Source: Labedella gwakjiensis (lineage in GTDB: Bacteria; Actinomycetota; Actinomycetes; Actinomycetales; Microbacteriaceae). Taken from it: a stretch of DNA of 64,000 bases. The notes under the pieces are model-generated. The model was not told where the DNA came from. It saw only the letters and a program-made list of their open reading frames with translations, and did not search any database. Each line of letters opens with the position of its first letter. Within the stretch, counting starts at the first letter, position 1. Of this stretch, positions 1 through 7,168 are shown piece by piece. Made by a program: the position numbers and the translations under genes. The DNA lies in assembly GCF_003014675.1 (NCBI RefSeq), contig NZ_PYAU01000001.1:1426001-1490000 (forward strand), read 5' to 3'.

Positions 1-1542
1 GGCGTGCTGGTTGAACATCGAGTCGACGATGTGCACGAACGCCTCGTACGACGTGATGAGCCCGTGACGCCCGGTGAGGAGGTAGCCCTCGAGCATGCCC
101 TGCATGAGGTGCTCGCTGAGCGCCTCGATGACACGGCCGTCGGTGGCGAGGTGCTCGTCGGTCGGGAGGGTGGGCAGCTGCCACGCCCTGTCCGTCTCCT
201 CGAATACGGCCTGGAGGCGGTTGGACGCGACCTCGTCCGGCCCGAAGAGACGGAAGGTGCTGGGGTTCATGGCGACCACATGGCGGAGCCACTCCCCGAA
301 GACGCCCGTGGCACCGACGTCGGCGCCGCCCTCGCGGTCGGACGGCACGGCGTGCGGGGTGATCTCCGGGAGGTCGAGCGGCGCGACGGTGCCCCCGTTG
401 GTGTGGAGGCTCGCGCTCATGCGCATGCCTCCGACCGGCCGCAACGCGTCGAGGACCGACGTGGGTGTGCCGTCCGCCTCGAAGAGCTCCTCCGGGCGGT
501 ATGACCGCAGCCACCTCTCGAGCTGGGCGAGGTGGTCGGGGTCATCCCGCACGCCCGACAACGGCACCTGGTGGGCGTGGAACGTGTTCTCCACCGGCGC
601 GCCGTCGACCTCGACCGGCCCCGTCCACCCCTTCGGGGTGCGGAGAACGATCACCGGGGGCTTCTCGGTGGTGCGGTCGGCGAGCGTCTCGGCGTCGCGC
701 GCACTCGTCCAGATGCGGCAGATGCGGTCGTACGCCTCGTCGAGGGCCGCCGCCATCCGTTCGTGGACCCGCATCGGGTCCTCGCCGTCGAAGCCGCCGG
801 TCACGAGGATCGGCTCGTAGCCGTGGCCGTGGAAGAACTCGACGAGCTGCTCCTCGGGGATCCGGGCCAACAGGGTGGGGTTCGCGATCTTGTAGCCGTT
901 GAGGTTCAGGATCGGAAGGACCGCGCCGTCGGTGCGGGGATCGAGGAACGCGTTGCCCCACCAACTCGTGGCGAGCGGTCCCGTCTCCGCTTCACCGTCG
1001 CCGATGACGCACGCCACGACGAGGCCGGGGTTGTCGAGTGCCGCACCGTAGGCGTGCATGAGGGAGTAGCCGAGCTCCCCGCCCTCGTTGATGGATCCTG
1101 GTGTCTCGGGTGCCGCGTGCGACGGGATGCCGCCGGGGAACGAGAACTGTCGCACGAGGCGTCGCAGGCCGGCCTCGTCGGGCGTGACGTCGGGGAAGAG
1201 CTCGGAGTAGGTGCCGTCGAGCCACGTGTTCGCGACCATCGCGGGACCACCGTGGCCCGGACCGCAGACGTAAATCGTGGGCACGCCCTTCTCCACGATG
1301 ACGCGGTTGAGGTGCGCGTACACGAGGCTCAGCGCGGGCGACGTGCCCCAGTGCCCGAGGAGACGGGGTTTGATGCCCTCGCGATCCAGCGGCTTCCGCA
1401 GCAGCGGGTCGCCCATGAGGTAGATCTGTCCGACGCTCAGGTAGTTGGCGGCACGCCACCACGCGTCGACCGTGGACAGGGGGATGCTCGCGGTCACGCT
1501 GTCGCTCGTCACGGTGTCGTTCGTCACACTGTCGCTCGTCAC
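1..1542 (-). CDS. xfp: Phosphoketolase, N-terminal 514 residues (3' end beyond window)
   Basis: Thiamine-diphosphate enzyme that splits xylulose-5-phosphate and/or fructose-6-phosphate with phosphate to give acetyl phosphate plus an aldose phosphate. Family features seen in order: WWRAANYLSVGQIYL near the N-terminus, GHWGTSPALS, GPGHGGPA, and the cofactor-binding GDGEAETGPL followed by NLNGYKIANPT. About 514 of the roughly 800 residues usual for the family are present. Three in-frame GTG codons (1542, 1527, 1512) begin near-identical 15-bp repeats. I chose the first because it overlaps the upstream stop as GTGA, which suggests translational coupling; no convincing ribosome-binding site precedes any of them. 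Confidence 0.95.
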   Translation of the reverse strand, partial: MTSDSVTNDTVTSDSVTASIPLSTVDAWWRAANYLSVGQIYLMGDPLLRKPLDREGIKPRLLGHWGTSPALSLVYAHLNRVIVEKGVPTIYVCGPGHGGPAMVANTWLDGTYSELFPDVTPDEAGLRRLVRQFSFPGGIPSHAAPETPGSINEGGELGYSLMHAYGAALDNPGLVVACVIGDGEAETGPLATSWWGNAFLDPRTDGAVLPILNLNGYKIANPTLLARIPEEQLVEFFHGHGYEPILVTGGFDGEDPMRVHERMAAALDEAYDRICRIWTSARDAETLADRTTEKPPVIVLRTPKGWTGPVEVDGAPVENTFHAHQVPLSGVRDDPDHLAQLERWLRSYRPEELFEADGTPTSVLDALRPVGGMRMSASLHTNGGTVAPLDLPEITPHAVPSDREGGADVGATGVFGEWLRHVVAMNPSTFRLFGPDEVASNRLQAVFEETDRAWQLPTLPTDEHLATDGRVIEALSEHLMQGMLEGYLLTGRHGLITSYEAFVHIVDSMFNQHA

Positions 1543-1850
1543 GGTGCGGGGGCGTCGCCGTCCGTCGGCTCGGGTTCGGTGGGCACTCCGGCGGGCGCCG
1601 ACCCGCCCTCGAACGCCGACCAGTCGATCGCCGCATCGCTCACCATGGGGCCGTGGCCGCCCGTGGTCTCGTCCGATCCGGCACCACCGGGGGTCGCGCT
1701 GTCGGTGCGGTCGGCCCCCTCACTCGGACGCGCATCGTCGTCACCGAGGTCGGTGCCGAGCCCCTCGTCTCCGAAGCCACCCGTGCCGAGCCCCTCGGGA
1801 GCGAGCTCCGGGTCGACGCCTTCCGGTCCTGTGCTGCTCTGATCAGTCAT
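1539..1850 (-). CDS. Small acidic Gly/Asp/Pro-rich protein, translationally coupled to phosphoketolase
   Basis: 103 residues, starting MTDQSSTGPEGVDPEL and very rich in Gly, Asp, Glu and Pro; no domain recognised and no membrane segment or signal peptide visible. The ATG at 1850 lies exactly six bases after a TACCGT box (1857-1862), so the mRNA is probably leaderless. Its TGA overlaps the GTG of the phosphoketolase gene. The only conserved-looking stretch is near the C-terminus (DWSAFEGG). Function unknown; it may act mainly as the coupled lead cistron of the phosphoketolase operon or be an accessory of the enzyme. Confidence 0.75.
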   Translation of the reverse strand: MTDQSSTGPEGVDPELAPEGLGTGGFGDEGLGTDLGDDDARPSEGADRTDSATPGGAGSDETTGGHGPMVSDAAIDWSAFEGGSAPAGVPTEPEPTDGDAPAP

Positions 1851-1856
1851 GACTCC

Positions 1857-1862
1857 ACGGTA
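1857..1862 (-). promoter_or_regulatory. -10 box, predicted leaderless start
   Basis: TACCGT on the minus strand, six bases (GGAGTC) before the ATG at 1850. Matches the TAnnnT-N6-start pattern seen repeatedly in this window. Confidence 0.6.
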
Positions 1863-1969
1863 GGCACGACCACCGACACCACGCACGGCCTTGCAGTCGT
1901 CCGACCGTCGGGGTAGCGGTCGGGTCCACCCCGAAACACCGCGGCCATCCGACCGAAACACGCCACGAG

Positions 1970-1975
1970 TACCGT
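1970..1975 (+). promoter_or_regulatory. -10 box for the cysG-mobA-moeA transcript
   Basis: TACCGT followed by GACCGC and then the ATG (1982) of the short leader ORF. The six-base gap predicts transcription starting at the A of that ATG. Confidence 0.55.
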
Positions 1976-1981
1976 GACCGC

Positions 1982-2032
1982 ATGACAGACCGACAACGGC
2001 GAGACCACGATTCAGCCGGGGTGTCGGCGTGA
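1982..2032 (+). CDS. 16-codon leaderless upstream ORF overlapping cysG start
   Basis: ATG ORF encoding MTDRQRRDHDSAGVSA; its TGA overlaps the cysG GTG as GTGA. The ATG is six bases after a TACCGT box, and cysG itself has only a weak ribosome-binding site. I infer that ribosomes load on the leaderless ATG, terminate and restart on cysG. It holds no cysteine or other codon run that would suggest classical attenuation. The peptide may have no function of its own. Confidence 0.5.
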   Translation: MTDRQRRDHDSAGVSA

Positions 2033-3300
2033 GCGCGCTCCTCTCCCTCGCCGTGAGCGGGCGTCGCGTCGTCTTCGTGGGTGGCGGCCGCGTGAGCGCG
2101 CGTCGCGCCCGCTCGTACGTCGACGAGGGCGCGGACGTGATCGTCGTGGCGCCGGTCGTGGACGTCGAGCTGCGAGCGCTCATCGACGGCGGACTCGTCA
2201 CCTGGATCGACGGGTTCGTGTCGCCGACCCACCTCGACGGAGCCTGGATCGTGCACACCGCGACGGGCGATCCAGCGGTCGATCTCCTCGTGGCGAGCTG
2301 GGCGGACGAGCGCCGGATCTGGTGCATCAACGCGGGGAGCGGAACCGACGGGAGCGCGCGCAGCGTCGCCACCGCGCGGGCCGGCGAGGTCACCGTCGGC
2401 GTCTCCTCGGCGCACGGCTCCGATCCCCGCCGGACGCGCGCGATCTGCGACGCCCTCGCAGACCACGTCTCGACGGGGGGCGTCGACCTGCGCCGCGTCC
2501 GTCGCGGGTCCGCCGCCGATGGCCGGGTCGTCCTCGTGGGCGGCGGCCCCGGCGACCCCGATCTCCTCACCGTGCGAGCGCGGATGGCTCTCGCGCAGGC
2601 GGACGTCGTGGTCGCCGACAGGCTGGGACCGCGGACGGTGCTCGACGACCTCGCCCCGGGCGTCGAGATCATCGACGTGGGGAAGACGCCGCACCACCAC
2701 CCCGTCCCGCAGGAGGAGATCAACCGCATTCTCGTCGACCGGGCGTCGCGCGGCGACGTCGTGGTGAGGCTCAAGGGCGGCGACCCGTTCGTGTTCGGTC
2801 GCGGTGGCGAGGAATTCGTCGCCTGCCGCGAGGCCGGGATCCGCGTGGAGGTCGTCCCCGGCATCTCGAGCGCGCTCGCCGTCCCGGCGGCGGCCGGCAT
2901 CCCCGTGACGCACCGGGGCGTCGCGCGCGGCTTCCTCACCGTCACAGGACACGAGGCGGTCGACGACGACGCCCTCGCGCTCATGCGGGGCGGACGCACC
3001 ACCGTCGTCGTGCTGATGGGTGTCGCCGCGCTGCCGCTCATCGTCGAGCGCGCCCTCGCCTCCGGCGTCGACGAAGCCCTGCCCGTCGCGATCGTCGAGA
3101 ACGGCACCACGGCGGAGCAGCGGTCCACACGCGCGCCGCTCTCGGCGATCGTGGGCGCGGCCACGCGCGTCGGCGTGCGGAACCCCGCCGTCATCGTCTT
3201 CGGCGAGGTGGCGCGCTTCGGGCTGCTCGACCCCATCCTCGCTCCTGCCCACCTCTCGGCGATCCCCGCGGCCCGTGAGGCGGAGGACACACGACGGTGA
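2029..3300 (+). CDS. cysG: Siroheme synthase: precorrin-2 dehydrogenase-like domain fused to uroporphyrinogen-III C-methyltransferase
   Basis: 423 residues. Residues 1-160 form a Rossmann domain (GRRVVFVGGGRVSARRA), as in precorrin-2 dehydrogenases. From about 165 there is a SAM-dependent uroporphyrinogen-III C-methyltransferase with VGGGPGDPDLLT, GKTPHHHPVPQEEIN, VVRLKGGDPFVFGRGGEE and VPAAAGIPVTHR. It should convert uroporphyrinogen III to precorrin-2 and on to sirohydrochlorin for the NirB siroheme. It lacks an obvious chelatase region beyond the N-terminal domain, and a separate chelatase domain is fused to NirD in the same island. The GTG start is fixed by the overlap with the 16-codon leader ORF. 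A second, more degenerate paralogue lies downstream of nirB. Confidence 0.9.
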   Translation: MSALLSLAVSGRRVVFVGGGRVSARRARSYVDEGADVIVVAPVVDVELRALIDGGLVTWIDGFVSPTHLDGAWIVHTATGDPAVDLLVASWADERRIWCINAGSGTDGSARSVATARAGEVTVGVSSAHGSDPRRTRAICDALADHVSTGGVDLRRVRRGSAADGRVVLVGGGPGDPDLLTVRARMALAQADVVVADRLGPRTVLDDLAPGVEIIDVGKTPHHHPVPQEEINRILVDRASRGDVVVRLKGGDPFVFGRGGEEFVACREAGIRVEVVPGISSALAVPAAAGIPVTHRGVARGFLTVTGHEAVDDDALALMRGGRTTVVVLMGVAALPLIVERALASGVDEALPVAIVENGTTAEQRSTRAPLSAIVGAATRVGVRNPAVIVFGEVARFGLLDPILAPAHLSAIPAAREAEDTRR

Positions 3301-3333
3301 CGGCCGGGCAACGGTGCGGAAACGGCGGGCGAT

Positions 3334-3339
3334 TAGCGT
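3334..3339 (+). promoter_or_regulatory. -10 box upstream of mobA
   Basis: TAGCGT about 25 bases before the mobA start, whose ATG has its own GGAG ribosome-binding site. This suggests an internal promoter giving a short conventional leader. Confidence 0.4.
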
Positions 3340-3364
3340 CGAGTACGGACGGACGGAGAACCTG

Positions 3365-4018
3365 ATGACTCGACAGCCCGAACCGGAACCTGTCGTGGAA
3401 CGACGGCCGGACCGACAGGCGATCGTCGTCGCGGGCGGGCGTGCATCCCGACTCGGGGGAATCGACAAGTGCGCTCTCGAGGGGAACGGCACGAGCCTCC
3501 TCGAGCGCGCGCTCCTGGCCGCCGGACCGGTCGACACCGTCATCGTCGGCCGTGGCACGGTCACGCAGAGCGCGACACGCGTGCGGTACGTCGATGAGAC
3601 TCCGCGCTTCGGCGGCCCCGTCGCGGCGATCGCGGCGGGCCTCGCCTCCCTCGACGGCCAACCGTGGACGCTCGTTCTCGCCGGCGACCTGCCGGAGGTC
3701 GGCTCGGCCGTTCCCCTCCTGCTCGCGGCCTTCGGTCGCCCGCGATTCCCCGCCGCCGTCGACGGTGTCGTCGCCGCAGACGGGGGCGGGCGCGTTCAAC
3801 CGCTCCTCGGCCTGTACCGCACGACGGCGCTCGAGCGGGCGCTCCACGCGCTCCCGGCGATCGACGGCGCCTCAGTGCGCGCCCTCCTCTCCCCGCTCGT
3901 TCTCGCGGCGATCACGGTGCCGCATGCGTCCTGCGCCGACGTCGACACCCCGGACGACGTGCGCCGCTTCGGACTCTCGCTCCCCGACGGAGCCGCGGGG
4001 GTCGAGCGTGTCGCCTGA
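3365..4018 (+). CDS. mobA: Molybdenum cofactor guanylyltransferase (MobA-like NTP transferase)
   Basis: 217 residues. MobA attaches GMP to molybdopterin to make the guanine dinucleotide cofactor needed by nitrate reductases of this type. The N-terminal nucleotide-binding signature is VAGGRASRLGGIDK, followed by GGPVAAIAAGL and the metal-binding LAGDLPEV. The ATG is six bases after a GGAG site. It lies between the siroheme gene and a DUF6457/moeA pair, so it plausibly serves the nitrate reductase encoded nearby. Identification is at family level; a related nucleotidyltransferase role cannot be excluded. Confidence 0.85.
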   Translation: MTRQPEPEPVVERRPDRQAIVVAGGRASRLGGIDKCALEGNGTSLLERALLAAGPVDTVIVGRGTVTQSATRVRYVDETPRFGGPVAAIAAGLASLDGQPWTLVLAGDLPEVGSAVPLLLAAFGRPRFPAAVDGVVAADGGGRVQPLLGLYRTTALERALHALPAIDGASVRALLSPLVLAAITVPHASCADVDTPDDVRRFGLSLPDGAAGVERVA

Positions 4019-4253
4019 CGACTCCGCCGCGATCGACGCGTGGCTCGACCGCATCGTCCCCGTGCTCGACCTTCCCCGCGAACTCGTCGACACACCCCTC
4101 GTCCTGGACCTCGCCCGCGACGCCGCCCACGGGGTCGCTAGGCCGGCCGCGCCGCTCACGACGTTCCTCCTCGGGCTGGCGCTCGGGAGGGGAACGGCCT
4201 CGCCCGCCGAGCTCGAACGGCTCGCGGACGTCATCACCGAGGAGCTGCCGTGA
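4008..4253 (+). CDS. DUF6457-type small protein
   Basis: 81 residues, start GTG inside the end of mobA (11-base overlap) and stop overlapping the moeA GTG as GTGA. The sequence (AIDAWLDRIVPVLDLP, then DLARDAAHGVARPAAPLTTFLLGLALGRG) matches my memory of the DUF6457 family that sits next to molybdenum cofactor genes in actinobacteria. Mainly helical and soluble by appearance. Tight coupling to mobA and moeA suggests a helper role in cofactor assembly, but no biochemical function is known to me. Confidence 0.75.
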   Translation: MSPDDSAAIDAWLDRIVPVLDLPRELVDTPLVLDLARDAAHGVARPAAPLTTFLLGLALGRGTASPAELERLADVITEELP

Positions 4254-5536
4254 CACTGCTCTCACCGGTGGACGGGCGCGTTCACGAGGCGTCGGCGACG
4301 GCCACCGCGGGTCGAGGGCACCGTGGGGTGGGTGTGGACTGGCACGAGGCACGCCGCATCGCGTGGGCTCTCGGAGCGGCCGCGCCCGTCCGCATCGAGA
4401 CCGTCGACATCACCTCAGCCTCCGGTCGCGTGGCGACGGACGTCGCCCGCGCTCTCGCGCCGCTCCCCGGTTTCGACTCCGCCGCGATGGACGGGTGGGC
4501 GCTCGGACCCGGAGACGGTCCATGGCGGATCGGCGACGCGATCCCGATGGGGAGTGCGCCCGATCCCGTCGTCCTCGCCGCGGGGACCGCGCGCCCCCTC
4601 ACGACCGGCGGCCCTGTGCCCGCCGGCACCCACGCGGTGCTCCGCAGCGAGGACGGCGTCGCGGACGGAGGACTCCTCCGGGCCACGCGGGTTCCCTCCC
4701 CCGGGGCCCACATCCGTCGCGCCGGGGAGGAATCGGCGGGCGGCGAGGTGCTCGTGCGCTCCGGCGACCTCCTCACTCCCCCGCGGTGCGCCCTCCTCGC
4801 GGCGGGCGGCCACGACGCCGTGCGCGTGCGCGCCCGTCCCCGCGTCGCCGCGCTCACCCTGGGCGACGAGGTGCACGGGCGGGGTGTGCCGAGGCCCGGT
4901 TCGGTGCGCGACGTGTTCGGCCCGTCCGTTCCGCCCATCATCGTCGCGTTCGGAGCGGAGGCCGGGCCCGCGCGTGCCGTGCCGGACGATCTCGACGGCA
5001 CCGTCGCCGCCCTCGAGGAGGCCATCGGCGGACTCGGGGGCCCGCGGGCGGACATCGTCGTGACCACCGGGGGCACGGCGCACGGCACGGGCGATCATCT
5101 CCAGGCTGCGCTCGGTCTGGTGGGTGCGCGCATCGTCATCGACGGGGTCGCCGTGCGACCCGGGCACCCGGTGATGCTCGCGGTGCTTCCCGACGGCCGC
5201 GTGGTCTTGGGGCTTCCGGGCAATCCGCTGGCGGGGCTGCTGTGCCTCGTCGCTCTCGGCGGACCGCTTCTCGCCGGGGCCCTCGGGCGTCCCCTCCCCG
5301 CGCTCGGGACGGCCGTCGCGGCGGACGCACTGCCGAATCCGACGCGATCCACGCGCCTCGTCGCGTGTGTGAGGGCGGACAGCGGCGATGCCGCGGGCCC
5401 GGCGCGCGTGCTGGCGCTCGGGCGGCAGGACTCGGCGATGCTCCGCGGGCTCGCATCGGCGGAGGCCGTCGCGGTCGTGCCGCCGGGCGGCGTCGCCGCC
5501 GACGAGACCGTGGAGACCCTGCCTCTGCCCTGGTGA
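4250..5536 (+). CDS. moeA: Molybdopterin molybdotransferase MoeA
   Basis: 428 residues; inserts molybdenum into adenylylated molybdopterin. Family features in order: PLPGFDSAAMDGWAL (substrate region), TGGPVPAGTHAVLRSED, IRRAGEE, LTPPRCALLAAGG, the MoCF-type TTGGTAHGTGDHL, and VRPGHPVMLA with VLGLPGNPLAGLL. Length is normal. GTG start overlaps the DUF6457 stop. It converges on the nitrate reductase flavoprotein gene with only nine bases between stops, centred on a GGCGCC palindrome. Confidence 0.93.
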   Translation: MTLLSPVDGRVHEASATATAGRGHRGVGVDWHEARRIAWALGAAAPVRIETVDITSASGRVATDVARALAPLPGFDSAAMDGWALGPGDGPWRIGDAIPMGSAPDPVVLAAGTARPLTTGGPVPAGTHAVLRSEDGVADGGLLRATRVPSPGAHIRRAGEESAGGEVLVRSGDLLTPPRCALLAAGGHDAVRVRARPRVAALTLGDEVHGRGVPRPGSVRDVFGPSVPPIIVAFGAEAGPARAVPDDLDGTVAALEEAIGGLGGPRADIVVTTGGTAHGTGDHLQAALGLVGARIVIDGVAVRPGHPVMLAVLPDGRVVLGLPGNPLAGLLCLVALGGPLLAGALGRPLPALGTAVAADALPNPTRSTRLVACVRADSGDAAGPARVLALGRQDSAMLRGLASAEAVAVVPPGGVAADETVETLPLPW

Positions 5537-5545
5537 GGCGCCTCG

Positions 5546-7168
5546 TCAGACCGGGACGGCCGTGCGGGCCAGGATCTCCGCGATGCGACCAGTGCAGCCG
5601 CCGCAGCCGGTACCGGCGCGCGTCGCCGATCCGATGCACGCCACGGTGTCGTTGCCCGCAGCGGCCGCCTCCGTGATGGTGGCGACGGAGACGCCGTTGC
5701 ACCAGCACACTGTCGCGTCGGGCGCGAAGGGGTCGCCCGTCACCGCGGCCCCCGCGTCGGGAGCGTCGAGGCGCAGGAGGCTCGAGCGGTCGGCGGGCAG
5801 CTCCGACCCCCGCTCGAACAGAAGGGTCAACTCGGCGGCCAGGCGCGGGAAGCCGACGGTGACGAAGCCTGAGAGCACGCCCCCGACGGTGACGAGCTTC
5901 GCGTATCCGCCGCGCGCCGGATCGGCCCACACCGTCACCTCGGGGTGGTCGCCGCAGCCCGGCGCGTGCGGCGCGGCGTCCCACAGCTCGGCACTCGTGT
6001 CCCCGGCGGCCACGAGGTCGACACCCTCGGCCTTGAGCATCACGACGGCCGGCCGAGCATCGGCGAGTGCGGGGGTCGCGGCTGCGGCACTCGCGGCCTC
6101 GGCCGCGATCCGTGCGGCGAGCCAGTCGGCCTGTCGCCATCCCGGACCGACGAGCCCGCTCGGTCCGCCCGGCACCCGGCCGTCGGGGAGCGCCGAACCG
6201 CGCGGCGCCACGTGGGCGCAATCGCCGATCGCGTACACGTCGCGGTCGGTCCAGCTGCGGAGCTCTTCATCCACCAGGATTCCGGTGGACACGGCGAGGT
6301 CGGCGGACGCCGCGAGTTCCGTGCGTGCACCGACCCCGCACGAGAGTACGAGGAGGTCGCCGTGGATCTGCTTCCCGTCGGCGCACACGAGGGCGTCGAA
6401 TCGCGCGTGTCCGTCGTCGTCGTGGGAGAGGAGCACGCTCTCCGATCGCGCGTGCGCGACCATGTCGACGCCGGCCGCACGCGCCGCCGCCGCGAGCATC
6501 CGCCCGCCGCCCGTGTCGAGATTCCGGCCCATCGGGATGTCGCCGTGGTAGACGACGACCACCTCTGCGCCCTGCTCGGCAGCGGCGAGCGCGAGTTCCA
6601 CACCGAGGACGCCCGCACCGAGGACGACGATGCGCGAACCGGCGGCGACGGCCGATCGCACGGTGCGCGCGTCGTCGAGGTCGCGCAGCGCGACGACGTT
6701 CCCGGGCAGCGGTGACGCCCCCCTGTCGAGTCCGTCAGGGGTGAGGGAGCGGACGCGGCGATCGCGCCGCGCCCTCTCCATCCCGGCGAGCGTCGGGACG
6801 TTGGCGCGCGCGCCTGTGGCGAAGACGAGTCGGTCGTAGGCGATCCGCTCGTCGTCGTGCAGGCGCACGACGTGGCGGGCGCGGTCGATCCCCACCACCG
6901 CGGCTCCGAGCCGGAACACGACTCCGGCGTCTTCGGCGACAGCTCGGTCGCCCATGTCGAGGCGCTCCCGGTCGGCGCGACCCACGGCGTACTCGGCGAG
7001 AAGCACCCGGTTGTAGGCGTCTTCCACCTCCGCCCCCACCACGGTGAGGGCGACGATGCCCGCGCGCACGGCCGGGATCAGCCCCTCCACGAGCCGCGCG
7101 CCCACCGGACCGTAGCCGACGAGCACGACCCGCTCGGGACGTGCCGCGGGGAAGACGGCGTCACGCAT
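5546..7168 (-). CDS. nasB: Assimilatory nitrate reductase electron-transfer subunit (FAD/NAD(P) oxidoreductase with BFD-type [2Fe-2S] domain)
   Basis: 540 residues. N-terminal pyridine-nucleotide-disulfide oxidoreductase fold with two dinucleotide-binding motifs (VGYGPVGARLVEGL and LGAGVLGVELALAAAEQGAEV) and an FAD site (DRDVYAIGDCAHV). At the C-terminus, about residues 480-540, a BFD-like cluster domain has CWCNG and GTGCGGC. This is the architecture of NasB-type subunits that pass NAD(P)H electrons to nitrate reductase (Bacillus naming used). The ATG lies eight bases inside the end of the catalytic-subunit gene, so the two are coupled. Confidence 0.85.
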   Translation of the reverse strand: MRDAVFPAARPERVVLVGYGPVGARLVEGLIPAVRAGIVALTVVGAEVEDAYNRVLLAEYAVGRADRERLDMGDRAVAEDAGVVFRLGAAVVGIDRARHVVRLHDDERIAYDRLVFATGARANVPTLAGMERARRDRRVRSLTPDGLDRGASPLPGNVVALRDLDDARTVRSAVAAGSRIVVLGAGVLGVELALAAAEQGAEVVVVYHGDIPMGRNLDTGGGRMLAAAARAAGVDMVAHARSESVLLSHDDDGHARFDALVCADGKQIHGDLLVLSCGVGARTELAASADLAVSTGILVDEELRSWTDRDVYAIGDCAHVAPRGSALPDGRVPGGPSGLVGPGWRQADWLAARIAAEAASAAAATPALADARPAVVMLKAEGVDLVAAGDTSAELWDAAPHAPGCGDHPEVTVWADPARGGYAKLVTVGGVLSGFVTVGFPRLAAELTLLFERGSELPADRSSLLRLDAPDAGAAVTGDPFAPDATVCWCNGVSVATITEAAAAGNDTVACIGSATRAGTGCGGCTGRIAEILARTAVPV

